Of a stretch of DNA of 64,000 bases, positions 37,274 to 44,800 are shown in pieces. A program made the translations under genes and the position numbers. Position 1 is the first letter of the stretch, and every line of letters begins with the position of its first letter. The notes under the pieces were generated by a model. It had not been told where the DNA came from and made no database searches. It saw only the letters and a list, made by a program, of their open reading frames with translations. The DNA lies in NCBI GenBank assembly GCA_913055615.1, contig CAJXKK010000005.1, positions 77,267 through 141,266 of the forward strand, read 5' to 3'. This DNA comes from an uncultured Ectothiorhodospiraceae bacterium. Lineage in GTDB: Bacteria; Pseudomonadota; Gammaproteobacteria; XJ16; Halofilaceae.

Positions 37274-38089
37274 ATGGGTATAGAAAACAGCAATGATCTT
37301 TTTACTTTGCATCCGGGCGCTCGCATCCCCAAGAGCGAACTTTATGATCTGATCCAATATTCAAAAGTGGAAGGTTCTTCGCAATGGCTAGGAGAGGCGT
37401 CTTCGATCGGCAATACTCCCCAACAGGGAATTAACTGGATCGGGTCTGCAGAATCTCCAAAGGGTGTAATCATAAAGACCAGTCCCGGACGGTACCCACA
37501 AGATGGGTGGATCGGATCTGCCGGCGAGTATTACCGATACTCGTTCAAGGCGATCAAGGGAAAGGTCAGTCTTCAACACAAGCCGAATCAGGTTCTCGTT
37601 CAACAACCACGGCTACAGTATCCGGTTTTCCTTTTTATCCAAGACAAGGGCCAGTGGCTGTTCGAGGGCTTTTACACGGTCCATACGGTCGAGGACTCGT
37701 CGGTCATTTTGAACCGCGTTCCTATCCTGAACGCCCAAGAAAGTTCACCGCATGGGGAACCGACGGGTAAATCCGAGGGTACTCGGCGGTATGTGACGCA
37801 CATTGTGGCGGAGCGAAACAAGAGTCTTGTTAAGGCGGTCAAGGAAGCTCGTGAATGGGTATGCGATATCTGTGGCACCGACTTTAAGACGGTATATGGA
37901 ACCCCTTATATCGAAGCCCATCACAAGGTCCCGGTTTCCCAGCTTCCGGAAGCCCACGAATCGCGGCCCGAGGATTTCGCGCTGCTCTGCCCAAACTGTC
38001 ACACGGCCGTTCATATCCGGATGCGTCAAGCGGAAGAGAACTACGCCGAGAGCAAGGAGGCATTGCGCTCACGGTGGTATGAAACCTAG
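37274..38089 (+). CDS. HNH endonuclease with a large N-terminal recognition-like domain
   Basis: A 271-aa protein ending the cassette. The C-terminal HNH nuclease has CDIC (197-200), EAHHKVP (214-220) and LCPNCHTAVH (238-247), the zinc-binding McrA-like type. Residues 1-155 form a beta-rich domain with GINWIG and GRYPQDGWIG motifs that may be SRA- or PUA-like, that is, a reader of modified DNA; I cannot confirm the family. Such fusions usually cut DNA with particular base modifications. Low-GC codon use matches the other cassette genes. Confidence 0.75.
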   Translation: MGIENSNDLFTLHPGARIPKSELYDLIQYSKVEGSSQWLGEASSIGNTPQQGINWIGSAESPKGVIIKTSPGRYPQDGWIGSAGEYYRYSFKAIKGKVSLQHKPNQVLVQQPRLQYPVFLFIQDKGQWLFEGFYTVHTVEDSSVILNRVPILNAQESSPHGEPTGKSEGTRRYVTHIVAERNKSLVKAVKEAREWVCDICGTDFKTVYGTPYIEAHHKVPVSQLPEAHESRPEDFALLCPNCHTAVHIRMRQAEENYAESKEALRSRWYET

Positions 38090-38412
38090 GCGGTGCCGGC
38101 GATGCCCCAGGTTAACGGATCCGTGATGGATACGGGCGGTCATAGGGACCCAATAGCGCAAGCAATGTCAGGCATTGTCGCCAGCGCGCACACCTTTGGG
38201 GCAGGTCTGCCCTAGTCATCGGGCGGGACAGCCGGGGCAGTTGGGACACAGTGCCTGTTTTCAAGGGGTTGCGCTTCTACACCCCGGATGGGACGGCTGG
38301 GGTAGGAGGGACTTGTCTGTCCCAAGTGTCCCAGCCACCCCGATCCGACCGTATTGTGGTAACTCCCTGATAATATTGGCTTCGTCCCGCATGCCCCGGT
38401 GTCCCGCGCGGG
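38090..38412. other. non-coding junction between cassette and element backbone
   Basis: These 323 bp lie between convergent gene ends. I see no gene or tRNA. There are several copies of GGGACA/TGTCCC and CCGGGG-type words (about 38225-38335) that could pair with each other. The base composition changes here from the A/T-richer cargo to the GC-rich backbone, so this may be a recombination joint. Confidence 0.5.
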
Positions 38413-40218
38413 TTAGCCAACGCCGTCCTCAGCTTCCACGATTCCCATCCGCACCGCGTAGAACCGGATCCGCATGTCGCCCTTGGCCGGTATGGACCGC
38501 TTGCTCGTATGCCTTCCGCCCTCATTTGTCGCCAATAACCCACGCTCCTTGAGCGCGGTGCTGACCTGTCGTGGATCCATGCCCTGGCACGCCTCCGCGA
38601 ACCCTTCCGGCGTGAACAGGTACAGTTGGTATCGTTTGTCGATGTAGCCCACGAGGTCACGCACGTCCGGGCCGCCGCTGTCGCTGGCGTCGGCAAACCG
38701 ACTGCCGTGGCGAAGAATAAAGTCACGGACCGTCATGACGCCCCGCTCGCCCTCGGCGATATGGCCACCGTCTGCGAGCCAACCGCGCCGCACAAAGTCG
38801 ACGGCGTTTCCGATTTCCGCGGGCTCAAGCGGCACGATGCCCGCTTCCGCGGCCCATTCACCGGCAACCAGAACCAGAGCGAGGCGATCCAGTGCTCGGA
38901 CCGCCTCAGCCGGTAGACCGGATACCGCGAGCCGTGTCCATGCTTCCTCAAGTCGGTTCCGGACAGCCTCCGATAACGCTGCCTCCGTCGAGTATCCGCC
39001 AATCAGCGCCTCCAGGAATGCCGGCCCGGCGGTTCCGTAACAGTCGGCACAGGCGCTTTTAAGGGCCTGCGCGTAGGCAGCTGGGTCACTCCCAGGGGCG
39101 GGCGCGGTTATCACGCTGCCACCAGCGGGAAGATCCATGAAGCGGACACGCTGCCCGGCGCGGGGTTGCCGCCCACCGTCCTGCCGGACACGCTGGGCAA
39201 CGGATATCTCGCCCGTAGACAGAACCAGACTCCGCCACGAGCGCACCTGCCTGAGCGCACGCTCGCTGTTCATGGCCGCCTTGCCCTGTCCACCCATCAG
39301 GTCGTACACGAGGCGGCCGAAATCCTGCGTGCCGGAGGTCCCGATCTCGTCGAGCACCAGCAACCCGTCATTGTGCGCGGCGGCCAGGCCCTCAAGGGCA
39401 TTGGCTGTCGTGTTCCATCGGCGGATATACGCTTTATCGGACTCCGCCCCCGGATCGGCTCCACAGCCCCACACGCTCGCGGCAACCTGCGCGGCCGTGG
39501 TTTTCCCATGCGAGGAACGGCCATAAAGGTGGAAGCCGCCGGCCTCGAGCCGGGCGGGCTTCAGCAAAGGCGCGGCGAACGACACCGACAACGCGAACAC
39601 CAGGAACGGATTGCCGGCGAGCGGCGAGGCTACTTTATGCTGCCACGCCTCAAGCGTGCCCTGGGTCCGCATGGTGTCCGCGGAAGGGCTGTGGCGTTCC
39701 GGCTGGAAATGGATGGGCTCCGCGTTGTCTCCTCCGATCACCTGCGCGGGCAGCACATACGCCATGCCCGTGCCGAAGGTGGACTCGGCCAGCCAACCGA
39801 CCCGGTCCACGCTGCGTACCCGCTCCCTCGGCTCAAAAGTGCCCAGGTAGGTCATCAGCGCGCGTTCCTTACCCGGCACGACTGCGAGCCCCAGGTCCGC
39901 GAGGTCCTGGACAAGTGTTCCGCTGCTTTCGTGCAGCCGTGACCTCGCGATCGCCAGCTGGCGGCGGTGGCCGTCCGAATCGAGCCACTCCAGTAGCAGG
40001 CCCCAGTTGCGACCTTCCCCGCTCCGCGCCTGAGCTGTCACCCACACCGGACCAGCGATCAGAACCGGTGAGCCTTTGGGGCCGGTCGGTTCCAGAAACA
40101 CCCCGCGGTCCGAAAGCGTGTAGCCGGGCGGCGTCTCGATCCCGCTCCACGCATCATCGGCGGCCGAGGGAAAGTTCGTGACCGTGGCTGTGGAGATCTC
40201 GTCAGGATGTTCACTCAT
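38413..40218 (-). CDS. DUF927-family ATPase (P4-type element replication)
   Basis: A 601-aa protein of the DUF927 family, found in P4-like satellites and genomic islands and thought to be a replication helicase or ATPase. Walker A is GRSSHGKTT (233-241), Walker B is GLLVLDE (285-291), and conserved FVFALSVSFAAPLL precedes them. The C-terminal 100 residues look like a winged helix for origin binding. Codon use is GC-rich like the chromosome. A double palindrome lies 40 bp before its start. Confidence 0.85.
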   Translation of the reverse strand: MSEHPDEISTATVTNFPSAADDAWSGIETPPGYTLSDRGVFLEPTGPKGSPVLIAGPVWVTAQARSGEGRNWGLLLEWLDSDGHRRQLAIARSRLHESSGTLVQDLADLGLAVVPGKERALMTYLGTFEPRERVRSVDRVGWLAESTFGTGMAYVLPAQVIGGDNAEPIHFQPERHSPSADTMRTQGTLEAWQHKVASPLAGNPFLVFALSVSFAAPLLKPARLEAGGFHLYGRSSHGKTTAAQVAASVWGCGADPGAESDKAYIRRWNTTANALEGLAAAHNDGLLVLDEIGTSGTQDFGRLVYDLMGGQGKAAMNSERALRQVRSWRSLVLSTGEISVAQRVRQDGGRQPRAGQRVRFMDLPAGGSVITAPAPGSDPAAYAQALKSACADCYGTAGPAFLEALIGGYSTEAALSEAVRNRLEEAWTRLAVSGLPAEAVRALDRLALVLVAGEWAAEAGIVPLEPAEIGNAVDFVRRGWLADGGHIAEGERGVMTVRDFILRHGSRFADASDSGGPDVRDLVGYIDKRYQLYLFTPEGFAEACQGMDPRQVSTALKERGLLATNEGGRHTSKRSIPAKGDMRIRFYAVRMGIVEAEDGVG

Positions 40219-40257
40219 GCTTCGCCCCCTTTAGCATCGCTGTCCGCCCGGTTCGAC

Positions 40258-40288
40258 GCCCTATAGGGGCGTTTTCCCCCTATAGGGC
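40258..40288. promoter_or_regulatory. double CCCTATAGGG palindrome, operator or origin candidate
   Basis: Two copies of the 10-bp palindrome CCCTATAGGG (40259-40268 and 40278-40287) lie 19 bp apart, and together with flanking bases they form a larger 12-bp inverted repeat with a 7-base spacer. They sit between the AlpA-type gene and the DUF927 gene, where an operator for AlpA or binding sites for the replication ATPase would be expected. Confidence 0.6.
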
Positions 40289-40353
40289 CTTCCGGAAACC
40301 GCGGCCGCCCGAAAGTCACTCGCACGGCCAGCGCCGCCGCCAGCAACAACCCT

Positions 40354-40572
40354 TTAGCGGCATACATGGCTAAAGCTCCCGTCATCGCTGGTGGACCGCC
40401 GGACCTGACCGGCCAGATAACGATCGAGTTCTTCGGCCCGATAGCGGACGGCGCGGGAACCTACCCGAACAAAGGGAATCCGGGCTCCCGCCCAACGGTC
40501 CCGCTCAAGGAAAGACTTGCTCATGCCGATATATTCGGCGGCTTCTTCAGTCGTAAGTAGGGCTGGTTTCAT
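40354..40572 (-). CDS. AlpA-type excisionase / transcriptional regulator
   Basis: A 72-aa MerR-like helix-turn-helix protein. LLTTEEAAEYIGMSKSFLER (5-24) is the helix-turn-helix, followed by VRVGSRAVRYRAEELDRYL (about 37-55), the standard wing. AlpA proteins turn on integrase or act in excision of P4-like elements. The ATG at 40572 follows GGAGAGC; the longer upstream frame has no homology. It is upstream of the DUF927 gene on the same strand. Confidence 0.85.
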   Translation of the reverse strand: MKPALLTTEEAAEYIGMSKSFLERDRWAGARIPFVRVGSRAVRYRAEELDRYLAGQVRRSTSDDGSFSHVCR

Positions 40573-40724
40573 CTTGCTCTCCGTTTGCTGTCGTAAGACA
40601 CAACGGAGAATGCGGAGACGCAGGGCGACAAAGAATTGCTCGAGCCACCCGGGGTATACCGCGAGCGGCCACGGGTATACTTCCGGCGGGCCGAGGGATA
40701 CCCGGTGTCGATTGGTCGTTAGAG

Positions 40725-41480
40725 TTACGCTTGGCTCTGGCGGCGGTGTCGCCCGATCCACTTGGCTATCTGATGCACTGGATCATCAGTGGTCAGGACG
40801 CCGTCCACCTCATCCTGAAAGAGCTGATACAGGCGCTTAGCGGCACCACGGTCTGAACGTCGACCACCAGCCATCTGGGCGTCGTAGTGCGTCAATAATC
40901 GTCTGCGAAGCTCATCAAATGGGCGCATCGCCGCCTGTTTCCCCCGCCCTCCTCGCTGTCGCTGCGTATCGAGATACGCCGCGTAACAGACCGCCTCAAG
41001 GGCTTCCATAGCAGTTCCCCACCGGCGCCAATCGTGCCGCTGCTGCTCCTCGTGCAGGTCGAGTTCCGAGACCAAAGCACTTCCGTGGATTTCTTCCCAG
41101 GACTGACCTTCGTAATACAACTCCTCCCCAACAGAGGCGAGCGCGAGGAGCGCAAAGTAGTCAGGCCATGTTGCACGAGGGAAACCCGTCTGACCCTTAA
41201 GATCGAACACCGGGATCAATCGGCTTAATGCCTTGGCGCGGTTCATGAATACGGCCTCGCCGTGTTCACCCCCACGAATTTCGGCCATGAATCGTTGGCC
41301 ACCTTGCCCCAGCAGCCAATGGAGCGAGTCAAGCCCGTTTTCGATTTGCTCGTAAGAGCGTCCAGACAGGACAATTCGAGCCCGCGCGAGTTGATCGCCA
41401 AACTGGAATGCCAGAGCGCCGTCCAATTCTGTGTCGAAATAGTCGAAGTGTTCACTACGCTCGTACAGAACAAATTCCAT
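40725..41480 (-). CDS. hypothetical protein of the integrative element
   Basis: A 251-aa soluble protein that I do not recognise. It starts at the ATG at 41480 with GGGAG upstream. It is mostly helical and acidic at first (FDYFDTELDG) and basic at the end (GRHRRQSQA). A segment WPDYFALLALASVGEELYY is hydrophobic but too polar around it for a membrane helix. It sits between the AlpA-type gene and the HNH-HIT gene, where defence cargo is often found; no function can be assigned. Confidence 0.6.
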   Translation of the reverse strand: MEFVLYERSEHFDYFDTELDGALAFQFGDQLARARIVLSGRSYEQIENGLDSLHWLLGQGGQRFMAEIRGGEHGEAVFMNRAKALSRLIPVFDLKGQTGFPRATWPDYFALLALASVGEELYYEGQSWEEIHGSALVSELDLHEEQQRHDWRRWGTAMEALEAVCYAAYLDTQRQRGGRGKQAAMRPFDELRRRLLTHYDAQMAGGRRSDRGAAKRLYQLFQDEVDGVLTTDDPVHQIAKWIGRHRRQSQA

Positions 41481-41537
41481 GTCGGGTCACTCCCGTCTGA
41501 CAAGACGTCATCGTCGGCCTCCATGAAGGCGTGTGGT

Positions 41538-42545
41538 TCATGTCCCTTCCTGGTAATCGCCTTTATCCGGGATCGTGTGGCGCACACCCCCACGAGGGCT
41601 CGTGACGTCACCGTTGCGGCGGGGAATCAGGTGCACGTGACAGTGAAACACCGTTTGCCCCGCCGATGCCCCGATATTCACGCCAATGTTGAAACCAGAG
41701 ACCTCCGGATCGCGCTCTTCGATTTTATGACGTGCCTCGGTGATAAGCGCATTCACCGCATTGACTTCCGACTGAAAGAGGCTGAAGTAATCGGCCTGAT
41801 GACGTTTAGGGATTACGAGGGCGTGCAGTGGCGTTACCGGGTAGCCATCCAACAGCGCGTACGCCAGTTCGTTCTCGGCAATTTGGCGATCGGCCGGCGG
41901 CGCGCAGAAGACACAGTCAGCCTCTCGGTGCTCAAAGGACCTACGCACAGCTCGGAAGTCCGTATCGTCGCGGTCGCGTTTGCTGGCGTTACAGGAGACG
42001 CAAAGGGCCTGTAGGTTTTCTGGATGATTTGAGCCGCCGCGGTTGCGGGGGACAATGTGATCGACTTGAAGGGCCCGCTCATCCGCCGAGATGCCACAGA
42101 GTTCGCAATGGAAACCAGCCCGTTTCAGGACTTCATACCGTGCGGTTCCCGGGATATAGTCACCCGCGGGGCGCCGATGATCCCAGATAGCTGCTCCACG
42201 GCGCTCTATATAGTCATCTATGCGCTGCTTACAGAGAGCCCGTAGTTCTTCTATCTGCGTTGGTGAGAGCGTCTCGAAGCCGGGTAGACGATAGCCCTCA
42301 ATCCGCGCCCCGCGCTTGTCGACTTCCACCACACCGCGGTTCTTGAGAACACGCCCGGGCATTGTCTTCGTGATCTGTTCGTAATACTCGAGCTGGCTCT
42401 GGTCGTGAACCAAGAGGCCGGCCGCCACCTCTCGAACCGAGGCCCATCCCCCATGATCCAGAAGGGTCAGGAGCATGGCCGGTTGATAGATGTGCGACAT
42501 CCGCATGTCGCGCTCGAGAAATCCTTTCAGCGATTCAAAATCCAA
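41538..42545 (-). CDS. winged-helix / HNH nuclease / HIT hydrolase fusion protein
   Basis: A 335-aa three-part protein from a TTG start with GGGAG 6 bp upstream. Residues 1-90 look like a winged helix (LLTLLDHGGWASVREVAAGL). Residues 140-190 are an HNH nuclease: CELC (147-150), VDHIVPRNRGG (161-171), LCVSCN (181-186). Residues 205-330 are a histidine-triad domain: CVFC (211-214), LVIPKRH (243-249) and HCHVHL (301-306) with the catalytic triad. HIT enzymes cleave nucleotidyl phosphoramidates or AMP conjugates, so joining one to a nuclease may couple DNA cleavage with nucleotide processing. Confidence 0.8.
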   Translation of the reverse strand: MDFESLKGFLERDMRMSHIYQPAMLLTLLDHGGWASVREVAAGLLVHDQSQLEYYEQITKTMPGRVLKNRGVVEVDKRGARIEGYRLPGFETLSPTQIEELRALCKQRIDDYIERRGAAIWDHRRPAGDYIPGTARYEVLKRAGFHCELCGISADERALQVDHIVPRNRGGSNHPENLQALCVSCNASKRDRDDTDFRAVRRSFEHREADCVFCAPPADRQIAENELAYALLDGYPVTPLHALVIPKRHQADYFSLFQSEVNAVNALITEARHKIEERDPEVSGFNIGVNIGASAGQTVFHCHVHLIPRRNGDVTSPRGGVRHTIPDKGDYQEGT

Positions 42546-42737
42546 TTACCGCTCCCGATTTCGACCGATTCCGGACATTTTCAATGCCGGATGAATGCGG
42601 AATCGACTGCATTCGAAAGGACTTGCCTCCGGATCTGGAGATCAAACACCGCTCCATCTGGGCCGCGCGCAAGGAATCATCTCGCCAAGGTACATACCCA
42701 GTTGGAATTTGGGCACTACTGCACCGTAAGCGAACGC

Positions 42738-43043
42738 CTACATCCACCACCAAGTGCCGAGTTCGCGGCTCACCTTTATTCCAAAGTAGGTGCCGAAGGC
42801 CGCGAGAGCGATTACTACCCATCCCGAGATCGACAACACGAACTCTTCCAGCGAGAAAAAGTTCCCCGGGGCGCTCCAGTGGCCCCATCCATACAGGAAG
42901 CCACCCAAAGCACCCGCGGTACCTAGGAAGACGTAGGATTTCATCCGCGATTCACCGACATCCTTACGCCAACTCCGGCAATTCGGGCATTTCACGGCTT
43001 CCGGCGCCTTGCCAGCTCCGCACCATTCACAAGTACTTGTCAT
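42738..43043 (-). CDS. zinc-ribbon membrane protein
   Basis: A 101-aa protein. An N-terminal zinc ribbon (CEWC at 5-8, CPNC at 19-22) is followed by two membrane helices (about 36-52 and 65-89). The family is not known to me; such small proteins are common on mobile elements. It lies 27 bp upstream of the integrase stop, on the same strand as the integrase. Confidence 0.65.
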   Translation of the reverse strand: MTSTCEWCGAGKAPEAVKCPNCRSWRKDVGESRMKSYVFLGTAGALGGFLYGWGHWSAPGNFFSLEEFVLSISGWVVIALAAFGTYFGIKVSRELGTWWWM

Positions 43044-43070
43044 TGACGTTTCCCCCAGTTGGAATCGCCC

Positions 43071-44300
43071 TTACGCGCGGCGACGGTGCGAGAGTACCTG
43101 CGCCGTATCACGATGTCCCGCCGACCGCAGGATGAAATCCGCGATCCGTTGCATCGGTTCGCGGAGCCGCTCGATGTCCATGACGACGTAGCCGGCCGTC
43201 ACATCATGATCCATCGAGTGATTCACGAGGCGCTTGATCGCGTAGACCGGGATATCAAGGCTCTCGGCGATCGTGATGAAGGTGCGCCGCAGGTCGTGCA
43301 GCGTAAACGACATGTCCGAAGCCTTGGTAACCCGCCGCATCCGCGGCCGGGGCTCAACGAGATGGCCGGCCGCACCAGTCCCCGGGAACACGAAAGGCCC
43401 CTGCACGAACTCCCGCCGTGCTTCAAGCAGCTCGGCCAAGTAGTCCGGCAGCGGCAGCGTCAGCGGCTTGCGGTTCTTGGTGTCCGGAATCCGCAGCGTC
43501 CGCTCGTCCAGATCGACGTACTCCCACCGCAGCGACAAGCCTTCGCCACGGCGCAGGCCAGTGAATAACAGTAACAGCAGTAGATCCCCGACCGCGCGAT
43601 CGTAGACGCCTGCATCTTCGCCGCGCAGGCCCTGCACGGCCGCGAACCAGTCCGGGAGCTGCGCGGCCGTGATCAGGCTGCGGCGGCGCTCAACGCGATA
43701 CCAGGCCCGCGTGTGCGACAGGCGCGTCACCGGATTCTCCGGGAACAGGCTGTGCCCCTCCCCGTCCTCGTACTGGTGGTGGGCGAAGTTGAACAGGGCG
43801 CGCAGCAGGCGCATGGCGTGATTCGCGCGGGCCTCGCTGCGCTCGCCGAGCTTCGCGTGGCGCTTGGCGACCGCGTCCTTGCCGATCGCCGCGAGTGGCC
43901 GGTCCTGCCAGTCCGAAAACGCCTCGCGCAGGATCCGGCGGTAGTCGAAGACCGTGGCGTCTTTCAGACCCTTTCGGGTGGACAGGTACAGTTCGAAGAC
44001 CTCCCCCAGCGTCACCGAGCGGTCACGCTCGACCCGGGCCTCCTCGATCGGGTCCGCGCCCGAGGCCACCTCGCCCAGGAATTGCTGGGCCTGCTTGCGG
44101 GCCTGCTCGACGGTCATCGGCCCGTAGCGCCCGAGCGTCTTGCGGCGGACGCGGCCGCTCACGCGGGTCTCGACAACAAAGCTCTTGGCCCCCTTCGCGG
44201 TGACCCGAAGGCCGAAGCCTTTCAGGACGCTGTCGCGGTGGAAGGCCTGGCCGGTGGCCGGGGCCTCGATGCGGTCGACGGCGGACTTGGTCAGCTTCAC
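43071..44300 (-). CDS. int: tyrosine-type site-specific integrase (P4 family)
   Basis: A 409-aa recombinase. The N-terminal DUF4102-type arm-binding domain (1-95) has GFGLRVTAKGAKSFVVE, followed by a core-binding domain (about 105-200). The catalytic domain has Arg in FTGLRRGEGLSLRW (about 251-264), HDLRRTF (about 338-344), His in VNHSMDHDV (about 363-371) and Tyr in TAGYV (about 372-376). It starts at GTG with a strong AGGAGGA site. It would carry out integration at the tRNA-Ile2 gene. GC-rich codon use, like the chromosome. Confidence 0.95.
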   Translation of the reverse strand: MKLTKSAVDRIEAPATGQAFHRDSVLKGFGLRVTAKGAKSFVVETRVSGRVRRKTLGRYGPMTVEQARKQAQQFLGEVASGADPIEEARVERDRSVTLGEVFELYLSTRKGLKDATVFDYRRILREAFSDWQDRPLAAIGKDAVAKRHAKLGERSEARANHAMRLLRALFNFAHHQYEDGEGHSLFPENPVTRLSHTRAWYRVERRRSLITAAQLPDWFAAVQGLRGEDAGVYDRAVGDLLLLLLFTGLRRGEGLSLRWEYVDLDERTLRIPDTKNRKPLTLPLPDYLAELLEARREFVQGPFVFPGTGAAGHLVEPRPRMRRVTKASDMSFTLHDLRRTFITIAESLDIPVYAIKRLVNHSMDHDVTAGYVVMDIERLREPMQRIADFILRSAGHRDTAQVLSHRRRA

Positions 44301-44332
44301 GGCATTCCTCCTGAAATTCCTTGGTCGGCTCG

Positions 44333-44350
44333 TGTAGACGCCATGTAGAC
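44333..44350 (+). other. candidate integrase arm-type sites, right end
   Basis: Two direct TGTAGAC copies start at 44333 and 44344 (11 bp apart), just upstream of the integrase start and 136 bp inside the distal repeat. They mirror the pair at 33840/33851 in sequence, spacing and orientation. Their position in the integrase promoter region suggests autoregulation as well. Confidence 0.6.
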
Positions 44351-44485
44351 ACCTCGCGACAAATTCCGGCGGGTGCCTTCAAACGCAATGGGACGCGAGA
44401 ATTCCCGTAACGTCAAGAATTGCGGGGACTTATCGAACGCCTTCAAACAGCGGCAAGCGAGCGCTAACGCCGCTGGTGGGAACTA

Positions 44486-44528
44486 ATAATTCCTTGGTCG
44501 CTGGTTCGAATCCAGCCGGGCCTACCAT
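44486..44528 (+). other. attachment site, distal copy (attR)
   Basis: Exact 43-bp copy of the tRNA-Ile2 3' half (33754-33796). The acceptor 5' half and D arm are absent, so it is not a working tRNA. The 5' flank keeps seven matching bases (GGGAACT) and then one mismatch. Confidence 0.9.
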
Positions 44529-44800
44529 CAACAGCAAGCAGTCAGCCTTGTCCCGGCCCATTGTCTCGCTACCCGTCTCAAGTTCCGGTGCACAAACCAC
44601 AATCGGTAGCTGGCGCGGACGGCGCACGGGGACAATGGACTCGACGGCGTCCACCTTGGCTGCGAGCTCATGGAGCACCCGCCGGACATGGTTTGTGGGT
44701 GTATAACGGCCCGCAGGAAAGCTGCAGCGATTGACCCGGGCGCTTTCGCACAGCGGGGGCGGGAGGGCTTATCGGTACCCGCTTGGTGTACCGATGCCCG

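Larger units (their letters stand above)
33754..44528. mobile_element. integrative element in tRNA-Ile2, about 10.7 kb
   Basis: Bounded by 43-bp direct repeats of the tRNA 3' half, with a tyrosine integrase near the right end, an AlpA-type regulator, a DUF927 ATPase and paired integrase-arm-like repeats beside both ends. The left part (34.0-38.1 kb, plus strand) is a low-GC cargo operon: ASCH-RuBisCO-like, membrane protein, GNAT, ASCH, HNH. The right part (38.4-44.3 kb, minus strand) holds the backbone and extra cargo. No capsid, tail or conjugation genes are seen, so it is a satellite-like or genomic-island type element that would need help to transfer. Confidence 0.9.

Noticed and set aside
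44430..44678. An 82-aa minus-strand frame across the distal attachment site (contains AGFEPATKELLVP)
   Set aside because: This peptide is the well-known artefact of reading antisense through a tRNA T arm. The frame exists because of the tRNA fragment, not a gene.
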